Under the pieces are notes generated by a model. That model was not told the DNA's origin, made no database searches, and worked only from the letters and a program-made list of their open reading frames with translations. A stretch of 18,968 nt of DNA from positions 1 to 18,968 of the forward strand of contig DDTL01000094.1 of assembly GCA_002344345.1 (NCBI GenBank), given 5' to 3'. The translations under genes and the position numbers were made by a program. Below, piece by piece: positions 1-8,246 of this stretch (its first letter is position 1; every line of letters starts with the position of its first letter). The DNA is from Saprospiraceae bacterium UBA2365. Its GTDB lineage: Bacteria > Bacteroidota > Bacteroidia > Chitinophagales > Saprospiraceae.

Positions 1-202
1 GACTATTTAGCTAAACAATTACAATAATACTATTACTTTAACTAATCAGAGGGTTAGCTGAATAGTCATTTGGTCTGTAAGATTTGAGCGCCAACATTGA
101 ACAAAAGTTTCTAAATTTGCTATAGATATGGAAGTTTTGACCCAGTGATACATCATAAGCTTACAGACTTATGTCTAAAAGACTATCAACCTAAACAATT
201 AC
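1..202. repeat. Short direct repeat, two copies 180 bp apart
   Basis: Positions 1-22 and 181-202 match at 19 of 22 positions; both begin GACTAT and share TAAACAATTAC. The copies lie in AT-rich non-coding DNA between the window edge and the tRNA terminator. Between them is a 6-bp inverted repeat, CATAAG (154-159) with CTTATG (168-173). No reading frame here looks like a gene. The repeat could be a remnant of a duplication, or chance in AT-rich sequence. Confidence 0.35.
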
Positions 203-271
203 TAAAAAATAAAAACCAATATTTGGGTAGGTTGTTAAACGGGCCCGTGAATGAAGCGCAGAGAAAAAAGC

Positions 272-303
272 AAAAAAAAAGTCCGGATTTCCGGACCTTT
301 TTT
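272..303 (-). terminator. Rho-independent terminator of the tRNA-Val gene
   Basis: A perfect 6-bp stem, GTCCGG/CCGGAC (281-286 and 291-296), has a 4-nt loop. On the minus strand it is followed by a run of nine T (complement of 272-280). The plus-strand side also ends in six T (298-303), so it could work in both directions. It starts just past the 3' end of the minus-strand tRNA. Confidence 0.8.
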
Positions 304-304
304 G

Positions 305-379
305 TGGGCGATGAGAGACTCGAACTCCCGACCCTCTGGGTGTAAACCAGATGCTCTGAACCAACTGAGCTAATCGCCC
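305..379 (-). tRNA. tRNA-Val (anticodon UAC)
   Basis: The minus strand folds into a full cloverleaf. The 7-bp acceptor stem pairs GGGCGAT (379-373) with ATCGCCC (312-306), and 305 supplies the discriminator base A. The D stem is GCTC/GAGC with a GG-containing loop. The anticodon stem is TCTGG/CCAGA with loop TTTACAC, giving anticodon UAC, which reads Val codons. The T arm is GGGAG/CTCTC with loop TTCGAGT. The CCA end is not encoded, so it would be added after transcription. A matching promoter lies upstream and a terminator directly downstream, so this is a single-gene unit. Confidence 0.95.
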
Positions 380-404
380 CTATTGCTTTCAATTAAAGCG
401 AGTG

Positions 405-435
405 CAAAAATAAAATTTATTTGAATGTTATCAAA
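405..435 (-). promoter_or_regulatory. Bacteroidota-type promoter of tRNA-Val
   Basis: On the minus strand, TTTG (complement of 432-435) is followed 19 nt later by TATTTTTG (complement of 405-412) and then C. This matches the known Bacteroidota primary-sigma consensus, TTTG at -33 and TAnnTTTG at -7, with expected spacing. Transcription would start near 398, about 20 nt before the mature tRNA 5' end. Confidence 0.65.
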
Positions 436-972
436 AAAAATTTCAAAATAAATTCATCGTATTTAAATATTTATTACATAAGATTTGAGTTTTGTTTTTA
501 TTGCATTATATATCAAGGCTTTAAGGATAGTACAATTATTTAACCTCCTATTTTAGTCCGGCTGCTTTTATTTTAAAGGGTCTAAACCTGTTCATTCGAT
601 TTGTTTTTAGGCAAAATGCTTGTTATAAGCGGCATCCTGCCGAACACTTCCAGTGGAGCAATGGCTAAAACCATTTGTTATTATCAATCTTCGGCTAAAT
701 AATTTGCATTCATAAAATGGGGGTATTTTATGAGCATTTGTCGTCATTAGCCGGACTTTCATATAAATAATCTGTGTGTTTGCAAAGATTCATATACTAT
801 TGTATCATCAATCCGGAAATTGCTGTGTAGGGCAAGCAATGTTAAACAAATTGATTTTGTGTGAAACTTGTCTTGATTTGGATCGTTTTAAACGCAAAAT
901 GGATGAATTAAAGCGCTTCCCGTGAGCAAAATGGACAGATTTCCGGTCGTAGATTAAACAAAAAGTAAACAA
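436..972. other. Intergenic region, tRNA to efflux operon
   Basis: No gene-like frame is present. Visible structure consists of a perfect 8-bp inverted repeat CATAAAAT/ATTTTATG (711-718 and 725-732) around a G-rich 6-nt loop, a small CGGCA/TGCCG hairpin (630-642), and an inverted pair AGTCCGGCT (555-563) and AGCCGGACT (749-757). I could not find a convincing TTTG/TAnnTTTG promoter for the downstream operon; TGTGTTTG near 774-781 is one base off the -7 box and lacks a -33 partner. The 711-732 repeat could be an operator, which is inference only. Confidence 0.5.
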
Positions 973-2394
973 ATGAGATCCGTAATATCTTTGATTGGCT
1001 TGTTATTTTTAATTGCTACCACTTCACAGGGTCAAAAAAGCTGGACTTTGGAAGATTGCATCCTTTACGGTTTGGAACATAGTTTTACCATACGTCAGTA
1101 TGGCATTGCTGAAGAGCAGGCTGCTCTGGACCTTAAGACAAACGCGCACCAAAGGTATCCCAACCTGAGTTTATCTTCCTCACTTACCTATAATGTAGGA
1201 AGGAGTATCGATCCGACAACCAATAGTTTTTTGGCTGAATCATTTCTTTCTAACGGAGTATCGCTCAGTTCAGGGATCGTTTTATTCAATGGTATGCAGA
1301 TCAGCAATAGTATTAAAAGAGCCGGTATGAATCAAAAAGCCGCTCAGGAGGATACAAAGCAAATTGAAAGAGACCTTGCCATGAATATTTCAAGGGCATA
1401 TATGGCAGTTTTATTTGCTATCGAAAATTTGGAACTGTCAGAAAATCAATATAATAGTACAAAATCACAGCTGGATAAGTTGATTCAGCTGATCGAAGCT
1501 GGTTCCAGCCCTGTTGCTCTCAAATATGACATGGAAGCTCAATTGGCTTTGGATGAGCAAAACATCGTCATCAGGCAAAATGATCTGGATAAAACCTATC
1601 TGGACCTTAAAATTCTCATGAGGTATGAAGAAACTGAAGATTTTGTCATCTCTGTTCCGTTTACTGATGGGCTGGAAATCAATGATCCTGAAAGCTGGAG
1701 CTTAGAAGAATTATATGTGTCATCAATTGATAATCAACCTGCTATTGAAGCAGGGGAATACAGACTTAAGAGCGCACAGTTGGGTGAAAAAATAGCAGCA
1801 GCCGGCTTTTATCCGTCATTATCATTAGGTGGAGCATTGAGTACAAATTATTCCAACAGGGCTCAGGAAATAGCCAACATCACTCCGGTTGTGAAGTATC
1901 AGACTTTTTACATCAATAATTCTCCGGTAAATGTTGGATATGATGATATCAAATATGACCTTTTGCCGGTCAATTATTTTAAGCAGTTGAAGGATAACAT
2001 TGGTTTTGGTGCCGGTTTGCAATTCAGGGTGCCGATTTATTCAAATTATCAGAATAAGTCACAAACTGCCATGGCAAAACTCAATGTTGAGAATTCAAAG
2101 ATCAACATTGAACTTGAAAAACAACGTCTGAGATCCACCATTCAAAGTGCTTTAGCCAGTGTCATTTCAGCGAAAAAGCAATTGGATGCGGCCAGAAAAA
2201 CCGCAAGAGCTATGCAGGTTTCGTATGAACAGGCATCAGTACGTTTTGAAATCGGGCATATGAATTCGTATGAGTTTTTGGAAACTAAAACTAAGTTGGA
2301 CAGGGCAAATACCAGTTTGCTCATGGCCAGATATGAATATATTTTCAATTTAAAAGTTTTGGATTTTTACAGGGGTTTACCGCTTAAATTTTAA
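973..2394 (+). CDS. TolC-family outer-membrane efflux channel
   Basis: This is a 473-residue trimeric outer-membrane channel of the TolC/OEP family, which forms the exit duct of tripartite efflux or type I secretion pumps. Residues 1-20 are a signal peptide (MRSVISLIGLLFLIATTSQG, then QKSWTLEDC). The mature start, WTLEDCILYGLEHS, is the usual family opening. The internal pseudo-repeat of TolC is visible: the strand motif YPNLSLSSSLTYN (62-74) recurs as YPSLSLGGALSTNY (280-293), each followed by long Gln/Lys/Glu-rich helices (about 120-215 and 365-460). Length is normal for the family. The start codon is preceded by A-rich sequence (AAAAGTAAACAA). It forms an operon with the adaptor, only 3 nt between them. 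The substrate cannot be read from the sequence. Confidence 0.93.
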   Translation: MRSVISLIGLLFLIATTSQGQKSWTLEDCILYGLEHSFTIRQYGIAEEQAALDLKTNAHQRYPNLSLSSSLTYNVGRSIDPTTNSFLAESFLSNGVSLSSGIVLFNGMQISNSIKRAGMNQKAAQEDTKQIERDLAMNISRAYMAVLFAIENLELSENQYNSTKSQLDKLIQLIEAGSSPVALKYDMEAQLALDEQNIVIRQNDLDKTYLDLKILMRYEETEDFVISVPFTDGLEINDPESWSLEELYVSSIDNQPAIEAGEYRLKSAQLGEKIAAAGFYPSLSLGGALSTNYSNRAQEIANITPVVKYQTFYINNSPVNVGYDDIKYDLLPVNYFKQLKDNIGFGAGLQFRVPIYSNYQNKSQTAMAKLNVENSKINIELEKQRLRSTIQSALASVISAKKQLDAARKTARAMQVSYEQASVRFEIGHMNSYEFLETKTKLDRANTSLLMARYEYIFNLKVLDFYRGLPLKF

Positions 2395-2397
2395 AAT

Positions 2398-3771
2398 ATG
2401 AAGAAGATTAACAGGAAAAAACTATGGTTGTATGGCGGATTGGGTCTTTTAGCATTGGCATTGATCATTTTTGCCATTGTGAAAGGAAAAGGTTCCTCCA
2501 AAGGAATACCGGTTCAGATGGAAGAAGTAAAAACAAGGACAATTTATGAGACCATATCCGGTAGTGGTAAAATTTATCCTGAGACAGAAGTGAAGATCAG
2601 TTCTGATGTTTCCGGTGAGATCATCGAATTGTTCGTTCAGGAAGGTGACAGTGTTAAAATCGGTCAGATCTTAGCTACCATCAATCCGGACACCTATGTT
2701 TCTTATGTCGAAAGGGCTGAAGCGAGTCTGAACAACGCCAAAGCACAGGAATCTACCATAAAAGCTCAGATTGAGAGCAGTAAGGCACAAAAAGAGCAGA
2801 TCATCGCCCAGATAGCCAATTCTAAGAAAATGCATGAGCGCAACCTGGTTTTACATCAAAAGGGTGTTATTTCTGACGCAGAACTAGACCAGTCAGAGTC
2901 TAATTTAAAAAGCCTGCAGGCAAATTTAAAAGCTGCCGAGGCCAATATCAGGTCATCTGAGCAGAATGCCAAGGCTGCAGCCTATACCGTTAAAAGCTTT
3001 GAGGCTTCTTTGAAGGAGAGTAAAACAAATCTCGGAAAAACCACGATCAAGGCTCCGATGACAGGCATTGTTTCCAGCTTGTCCGTTGAAGCAGGGGAAA
3101 GAGTGGTGGGTACCATGCAAATGTCAGGAACCGAATTGATGAGAATTGCCAATCTTCAGTCAATGGAGGTCAGGGTTGATATCAGTGAGAACGATGTGCT
3201 GAAAATATCTGTCGGAGACAGTACTGAAATCGAAGTAGATGCCTACCTGGATACAAAATTCGCAGGTGTGGTCACAGAAATAGCCAATTCTGCTTCCAAT
3301 ACCAAGGGATTGACCAGCACTGTTACGACGGATCAGGTTACAAATTTTATCGTGAAAGTCAGGATTGATCCTCATTCATACAGTGAATTGATCCAAACGG
3401 GAAAAGGATTTCCTTTCAGACCGGGAATGTCAGCCAATGTGGATATTTTTACTGAAGTGGAGGAAAATGCAATCAGCATTCCTATCCAGGCTGTTACCAC
3501 ACGACCAAAAGATGATGCTCAGAAAAAGGAAAAACTTGATCCATCAGATCTTAAAGAGGTGGTTTTTGTGGTAAAAAAGGATACAGTAGATATGGTGGAT
3601 GTGACTACCGGAATCCAGGATGATGAATTCATCCATATAAAATCGGGGTTAAAAGGGAATGAAAAAGTGGTGAACGGACCCTATGCTGCAGTTTCAAAAG
3701 AACTCAAAAGAGGAAGTCAAATCAGAGAAAAATTAAATAAACCTGATAAGGCTGAAAAAGAAAAGGATTGA
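2398..3771 (+). CDS. HlyD/MacA-type periplasmic adaptor (membrane fusion protein)
   Basis: This 457-residue adaptor would link an inner-membrane pump to the TolC-like channel encoded just upstream. It has an N-terminal membrane anchor (about 9-28, LWLYGGLGLLALALIIFAIV). The first lipoyl half is at 71-95 (VSGEIIELFVQEGDSVKIGQ), followed by a long Ala/Lys/Glu/Gln-rich alpha-hairpin (about 102-212). The second lipoyl half is at 215-239 (TIKAPMTGIVSSL). Beta-barrel and membrane-proximal domains follow (about 250-435), including RPGMSANVDI at 341-350, a motif typical of the family. The tail (436-457) is highly charged. This layout resembles MacA/YknX-like adaptors, which usually work with ABC permeases of the MacB type. 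No MacB permease or ATPase gene follows; a strong terminator ends the operon instead. Confidence 0.92.
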   Translation: MKKINRKKLWLYGGLGLLALALIIFAIVKGKGSSKGIPVQMEEVKTRTIYETISGSGKIYPETEVKISSDVSGEIIELFVQEGDSVKIGQILATINPDTYVSYVERAEASLNNAKAQESTIKAQIESSKAQKEQIIAQIANSKKMHERNLVLHQKGVISDAELDQSESNLKSLQANLKAAEANIRSSEQNAKAAAYTVKSFEASLKESKTNLGKTTIKAPMTGIVSSLSVEAGERVVGTMQMSGTELMRIANLQSMEVRVDISENDVLKISVGDSTEIEVDAYLDTKFAGVVTEIANSASNTKGLTSTVTTDQVTNFIVKVRIDPHSYSELIQTGKGFPFRPGMSANVDIFTEVEENAISIPIQAVTTRPKDDAQKKEKLDPSDLKEVVFVVKKDTVDMVDVTTGIQDDEFIHIKSGLKGNEKVVNGPYAAVSKELKRGSQIREKLNKPDKAEKEKD

Positions 3772-3796
3772 TGAACATAGGATGATTTATAAAAGT

Positions 3797-3831
3797 AAAA
3801 GAGACCTTTGGTGATCCGAAGGTCTCTTTTT
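3797..3831 (+). terminator. Rho-independent terminator of the efflux operon
   Basis: A perfect 12-bp stem, AAAAGAGACCTT (3797-3808) with AAGGTCTCTTTT (3819-3830), has a 10-nt loop and merges into a T run. It lies 26 nt after the adaptor stop codon, so the operon is closed after two genes. Confidence 0.88.
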
Positions 3832-4050
3832 CTTATCATAAGGAATTGGTTTACAGGCTTAATTTATGTGACTTACAATTCAAACGGATGTTCTTTCCGG
3901 CACAATTATCAGGCACTTAGGGACCAAAACTATCCAATTGTTGTTCGTTTCAGATGTTGGTTAAACGAGGTTATTTAGTGTCTTAAAAATTGAATCCGTG
4001 GATTTTTTATGGCAGAACTTTGTAGAATTTTGATGTAGAATCAACGCTAA

Positions 4051-4083
4051 ACAGAATATTTACTCCGTAGGGGAGGTTAAATC
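4051..4083 (-). repeat. Dispersed intergenic repeat, inverted copy 1
   Basis: Read on the minus strand, this stretch begins GATTTA and runs on to CCTACGGAGTAAATATTCTG. The last 21 nt (complement of 4051-4071) match 13812-13832 on the plus strand at 20 of 21 positions. The flanking GATTTA is also shared, with a small length difference between. Two copies in opposite orientation in gene-free DNA suggest a REP-like family in this genome. Genome-wide copy number is unknown from this window. Confidence 0.6.
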
Positions 4084-4161
4084 AATTTTCTTTTTGGTAC
4101 TGGCCTTTCCGGGTTCGGGAAATGAAAATTTAAAGTAAAACAGGCAATAAAATCAGCATTT

Positions 4162-4197
4162 GGAGCAGACCCAAATTTCAAATGATGGGTCTACTCC
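4162..4197. repeat. Imperfect 12-bp inverted repeat (hairpin)
   Basis: GGAGCAGACCCA (4162-4173) pairs with TGGGTCTACTCC (4186-4197) with one mismatch and a 12-nt loop. On the minus strand it lies about 160 nt past the cvpA-like stop codon and is followed by only a weak T-rich stretch. It could help end or stabilise that transcript, but it is not a standard terminator. Confidence 0.55.
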
Positions 4198-4356
4198 TAA
4201 AAGCCTTGTTTTCAATTGGTTTAAATCATATTATTATTTTTGCAATATATAGCATATTAAATAATAACTTCAAAGAATTTTTTTGATATTCATTTTTTTT
4301 GGTCCGTGGTATTATACTTTTTTTCCCGGCCCCGACATTGGATGGTAAATTTTGCT

Positions 4357-4917
4357 TTATAAAAGCTTTTTTTCTTCCTTACTTTGATCGCGATCTTTGA
4401 TTTGTTCGAAAGTTACAGTTACCTGTTTCCAGAATCCCTTAAAAATTGGTTTGGTTTTATCCAGTACTACTTTCGTGGAAGCGGGTAGAGTCTGCAGGAA
4501 TTCGTATGAATTGGAGTTTTCCTTGTTTTTTTCAGTCAGAAGGCCCAATCTATCCACACTAAATAAAATATAGCTATAAAATATCAGCACGGTCATACCC
4601 AAAACTGCTCCACCAATGGCTTTGTTGATGAAATTTATTTTAGCCAATTCGAGGGTGTCTTCCAGTTTCTTCCCAAAAAATCTCACCAGGCCTAATACTA
4701 TGATAAAAGTCAGCGCAAAACCCAATACAAAGACGAATCCAGGATGCCAGTTAAGTGCATTTTGGAGGCCCCGGATGACCATTGGGGAAAAAGATAAGGC
4801 TGCAAGCACTCCTACCAGGATGGAAACGATGGAAAAAACAGTTTTAATGATTCCGCGGGTATAACCAATATATACACCGTAAACAATCAGCAGGATGGCA
4901 ACGAGATCAATCATCAT
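4357..4917 (-). CDS. CvpA-family inner-membrane protein
   Basis: This 186-residue protein has four predicted membrane helices at about 3-19, 26-43, 61-79 and 99-121, then a soluble Lys/Glu-rich tail (about 125-186). The opening, IDLVAILLIVYGVYIGYTRG, with small residues and an Arg-Gly after the first helix, is the typical start of the CvpA family. The founding member in E. coli is linked to colicin V production, and relatives are implicated in envelope maintenance; the biochemical role is not settled. Length fits the family. Two adjacent Met codons (4917 and 4914) could both start translation. It is the second gene of a minus-strand pair, 24 nt after the large repeat protein, so it is probably co-transcribed and may share an envelope-related role. 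Confidence 0.85.
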   Translation of the reverse strand: MMIDLVAILLIVYGVYIGYTRGIIKTVFSIVSILVGVLAALSFSPMVIRGLQNALNWHPGFVFVLGFALTFIIVLGLVRFFGKKLEDTLELAKINFINKAIGGAVLGMTVLIFYSYILFSVDRLGLLTEKNKENSNSYEFLQTLPASTKVVLDKTKPIFKGFWKQVTVTFEQIKDRDQSKEEKKLL

Positions 4918-4941
4918 AATGTTGAGATTTAATTTATTAGT

Positions 4942-7587
4942 TTATTTGTAATTTACAGTCAGAGTTTCTGTGTCGAGCCCTGTATCATTAGATACAACAA
5001 TTTTGATCGTATTCTTGCCTTTGGTAAGCGGAATTTCAGCTTTTACCATTTTCGTATCTTTCATGAAAAATATTTCATCCAGGATCTTTCCATTAACGCT
5101 CAGGTCAACCTGAGTTGAATGCACAATTTCCGTTACTTCAGCTTCAAATTGTAACACATCTGTACTGACTGAAACTTCGTTTTTTGATGGATTGATCAAA
5201 CGGATTTCCGGTGTTTTTAAAGCTCCTCTCACCTTTAGACGAACTGTTTCCGAAGTGGATCCATTATCGTTTTTGACCGTTAAAACAATCACATTTTCCC
5301 CTTCATCCAATGAGATCCTGCCGGTTACTTCTTCTTTATTCTTATCGTAATTTAGTGATGCCTGAACTTTTCCGTTGACCGTAAGCGTAATTCCACTTCG
5401 TCCGGGTATGTTCTGAACCACAGCATTCAGACTGATGACTTTATCTTTATATTCAAGTCCCTCTCTGGGCTGTAAGATCTGAACTGCAGGAATGGATCTG
5501 ACCCTATAATTAAAACTGATCGTCTCCACTGTTTCCCCTATATTGTTTTCTGCTTTGATTTCCAAAGTGTTCTTTCCGAGATTGAGATCCAGAAGCGCCT
5601 GTATTTTGCCGGAATCATCGTTAAAATCGAAATCCGGAACTTTCTTTTTATTTAAAAATACCTGAACTTTTGAAAGATCATTGACATAAGACACATCTGC
5701 TTTGAACATCAGAAAATCCTTATCAGTATTAAAACCATTTCTGGGCGCATTGACCGAAACTACAGGTGCCTGTGTATATTGCTTGTCATAATAAATACTC
5801 AATTCAGCTTCTTCTCCACCGAATTCATTGAAAGCGCCTACATAAATAATATTGTTTTTTGGAGACAATGTGAGCATCACTTGTGCCAATGAATTGATCG
5901 AATCAAATTCAATGCCTTTGATGGCTGCATCATTCAGCAGTACCTTGATTTCGTCCGCATGTGCAATATTTCCGGTTTTGATCTGCAAAATTGTGGAAGC
6001 TTCTTTTGTCGTACTGCCGTTGTCTGGTTTGATGTATTCTATAAATGCAGGTTCAGAAATCACCTTTTCTTCCTCAAATTCAGACTCATAATCATAGCAT
6101 TCCAAAACGATATCTGCTTTGAATCTTCCTGATTTATTGTTTACGGATACTGAAATATCATTTTTGCCATTTCTGAGATATAGTGAAAACCTCATTTTGC
6201 TTTCAGCCTTGCTGAACATAAAATTACCCACCTGACCGCCGTTTAATTCAAGTTCAATATCTTCTTTATCTGCCAAAACATTGATTTTCACTTCGAAATG
6301 TGTCAGGCAATATAATTCAGGTTCGCTGATATTTTCAAAAACGATCATTTCGTTCAAACCAACATCACTGACTACCGGATCTTCGCCGAAATATATCCGC
6401 AATGTCGAGCTGTTGTTGCCTGCTTCATTACGGGCAACGATCTTCACTTCTGTCTCTTCCCCTATCAATTGGAGTTCATAACGAAGTATATTGGTTACTT
6501 CATCATAGTCAAAAAATATGTTCCTTTTTCCGTCAATGATGAAATCTATGTCCGAAGTGCTGTTTATTCCCGTAATTCTCGCCTGGATCAACACCTTTTC
6601 CTGTTTTGAATAAAAAGGATTTGAAGCAGGGTTCATCAATTGGATTTTAGGAGCAGTTTCTGCATTTGATTCCGGCTTGGGATCTGTATCTGTTTCATCA
6701 TCTGTAATAATCACTTCTTCATATTCAATTTCGCCTGTTTCCTCAATCTCTTCAGGCGGTGAGGTTTGAGTTTCTTCTTTGATAACTGGTTCCTCTACGA
6801 CATCACCATACTGTATGGTAAAGGTTTTTTCTTTTCTTCCTTTGGAGTTTTTAGCTATCAAAACAAAATCATTGTCCCCTTCTGCCAACCGTACACGGAT
6901 TGTCAGACTACCTAAAATAGGATCAAAACGGAATCCTTTCAATTCCATATCATTGGCAGTCAGTTTAATATCTTCTTTATTATCAATGTTTTCAATATAG
7001 GCCTGAATGTTGTAAACATCCACATCGGATTTCGTAAGCTGACTTTCCGGTGAAACCATCTCAACAATGGGTGCGCCGATCAGGAGATTCGAGGGAAGAT
7101 CATTTTTGGAAACCACGAAATTCGGGTCAAAAACAATGCGCTTGATGTCATTGATGCTCCCTTCTTCATTGTTCGCAACCACTTTGATTACATTTGTACC
7201 TAATTGAAGATCAGCTATAAAGCTTAGTCGGTCATAAAAGAAATCAAACTCAACAGGCTTACCATTAACAGTGCATACTACATCCAGTTCAGAATACACA
7301 TATTTGATCCTGGCTTCAATTTTCATTTCCATTTGATTGGTTTTCTGCCAGTCTTTTTCAGGATGGACGATGGCAACTTCCGGTTTCTCCAGCACTGTGG
7401 ATTGATAATCAGCGAAAGTGGACCAATCATAGTATACATTGCGCAATAAAGCATTATTTGTGCAGGCTGTATGAGCTAAACCGGAATAATACATATTCGC
7501 AACTTTCCCGGTAATGTGGGTTTTGCCCGGAAGCCCTTTTGAAAAAAATAAAAGGACAATGACAAAAATTATTCCTGATTTATTCAT
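4942..7587 (-). CDS. Exported protein with eight Ig-like tandem repeats
   Basis: This 881-residue protein has an N-terminal signal peptide (about 1-21, IIFVIVLLFFSKGLPG). The rest is almost all beta-rich modules of about 85-90 residues at roughly 69-153, 172-260, 312-400, 422-498, 512-600, 607-694, 699-786 and 792-880. Most modules open like APVVSVNAP or TPEIRLINP. They carry a central NGK turn and close with a G-x-N-x-I-x-V-x-x-x-N-x-x-G signature, for example GTNVIKVVANNEEG, GKNTLEIKAENNIG and GKNTIKIVVSNDTG. A very acidic, Thr/Pro-containing linker (about 262-311) splits repeats 2 and 3. No catalytic domain, lipobox or T9SS C-terminal domain is visible; the protein ends on the last strand of repeat 8. 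It could be a periplasmic or surface structural or binding protein. Similar modules occur beside caspase-like domains in other Bacteroidota, but no such domain is present here. Confidence 0.85.
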   Translation of the reverse strand: MNKSGIIFVIVLLFFSKGLPGKTHITGKVANMYYSGLAHTACTNNALLRNVYYDWSTFADYQSTVLEKPEVAIVHPEKDWQKTNQMEMKIEARIKYVYSELDVVCTVNGKPVEFDFFYDRLSFIADLQLGTNVIKVVANNEEGSINDIKRIVFDPNFVVSKNDLPSNLLIGAPIVEMVSPESQLTKSDVDVYNIQAYIENIDNKEDIKLTANDMELKGFRFDPILGSLTIRVRLAEGDNDFVLIAKNSKGRKEKTFTIQYGDVVEEPVIKEETQTSPPEEIEETGEIEYEEVIITDDETDTDPKPESNAETAPKIQLMNPASNPFYSKQEKVLIQARITGINSTSDIDFIIDGKRNIFFDYDEVTNILRYELQLIGEETEVKIVARNEAGNNSSTLRIYFGEDPVVSDVGLNEMIVFENISEPELYCLTHFEVKINVLADKEDIELELNGGQVGNFMFSKAESKMRFSLYLRNGKNDISVSVNNKSGRFKADIVLECYDYESEFEEEKVISEPAFIEYIKPDNGSTTKEASTILQIKTGNIAHADEIKVLLNDAAIKGIEFDSINSLAQVMLTLSPKNNIIYVGAFNEFGGEEAELSIYYDKQYTQAPVVSVNAPRNGFNTDKDFLMFKADVSYVNDLSKVQVFLNKKKVPDFDFNDDSGKIQALLDLNLGKNTLEIKAENNIGETVETISFNYRVRSIPAVQILQPREGLEYKDKVISLNAVVQNIPGRSGITLTVNGKVQASLNYDKNKEEVTGRISLDEGENVIVLTVKNDNGSTSETVRLKVRGALKTPEIRLINPSKNEVSVSTDVLQFEAEVTEIVHSTQVDLSVNGKILDEIFFMKDTKMVKAEIPLTKGKNTIKIVVSNDTGLDTETLTVNYK

Positions 7588-8246
7588 TTATTTAAGATTT
7601 GATTTTCCTGATCGTATTGATGATCAAGTTGGATTTTTACTTTTTTTTCGCAATATTAGGTAAGACGCAAATATTTTCCTAAAAGATATTAATGAAATAT
7701 TAAATGTCGTACATTAAACTAATAATTAGACTACTACAAACAGTATTTTACTGCAAATAATTATATTAAAGCAATATTTTTCTCAAAAATTTTTCATTTC
7801 ATTGTTTTATATGTGTTTTCAATGATTTTTTTTGATATAAAGTACTTTTGGAAAACTGCAGGATCCTGATTCAGTTAATTATTGATTGGAGGAGTCCGGA
7901 AAGATAAGTCCGTCATGATGGTTTGTAATTTTTATCGGAACCAGGCCTTCTCAATACCTGGATGGTTATAAGTTGGTCATATATTCATTTGAGTTCAGCT
8001 CAAATAAAAAAATTATATGAAAGCCGGAGAAACTTAAATTTGGTATGATATAGACAGCAAGTACTGTTGAGGACAGACCAAATGTGTTGTTTTTTATACA
8101 TATTATAGTTTTATAAAATGTATTAATTATTAATATTCTGATGGTAGTGTTTACTATTTTTTTTGGCATTCTATTTGATACAAAATGTAAATAAGAACTC
8201 GTTTTTACGGGGAACTATTGAACTGAACCTAAATTATCTAAGTAAT
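7588..8246. other. Divergent intergenic region, repeat protein and response regulator
   Basis: This AT-rich region must carry promoters in both directions. On the plus strand, two exact -7-like boxes are visible, TACTTTTG at 7843-7850 and TAAATTTG at 8035-8042. Neither has a good TTTG at the right distance upstream. No TAnnTTTG box was found on the minus strand. A short inverted repeat, CCAGG (7941-7945) with CCTGG (7957-7961), is present. An in-frame TTG at 8163 could extend the regulator by 28 residues, but those residues do not resemble a receiver domain start, so I treat them as non-coding. Confidence 0.5.

Larger units (their letters stand above)
3840..4356. other. Intergenic region between convergent units
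   Basis: About 0.5 kb without a credible gene lies between the plus-strand efflux operon and the minus-strand cvpA-like gene. It contains a dispersed repeat (4051-4083) and an imperfect 12-bp hairpin (4162-4197), both listed separately. A 5-bp GCTTT/AAAGC hairpin overlaps the end of the cvpA-like gene but has no proper T run on the minus strand. No clear terminator for the minus-strand pair was found. Confidence 0.55.

Noticed and set aside
145..392. Two small open frames on opposite strands (145-345 plus, 186-392 minus).
   Set aside because: Both run through the tRNA-Val gene and its terminator, and their proteins resemble nothing known.
660..701. A 13-codon ATG frame (MAKTICYYQSSAK) as a leader peptide.
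   Set aside because: No attenuator-like structure or codon run supports it; it is too short to distinguish from chance.
8163..8246. A longer form of the response regulator starting at TTG 8163.
   Set aside because: The extra 28 residues precede the normal receiver start and look non-coding; the ATG at 8247 fits the family.
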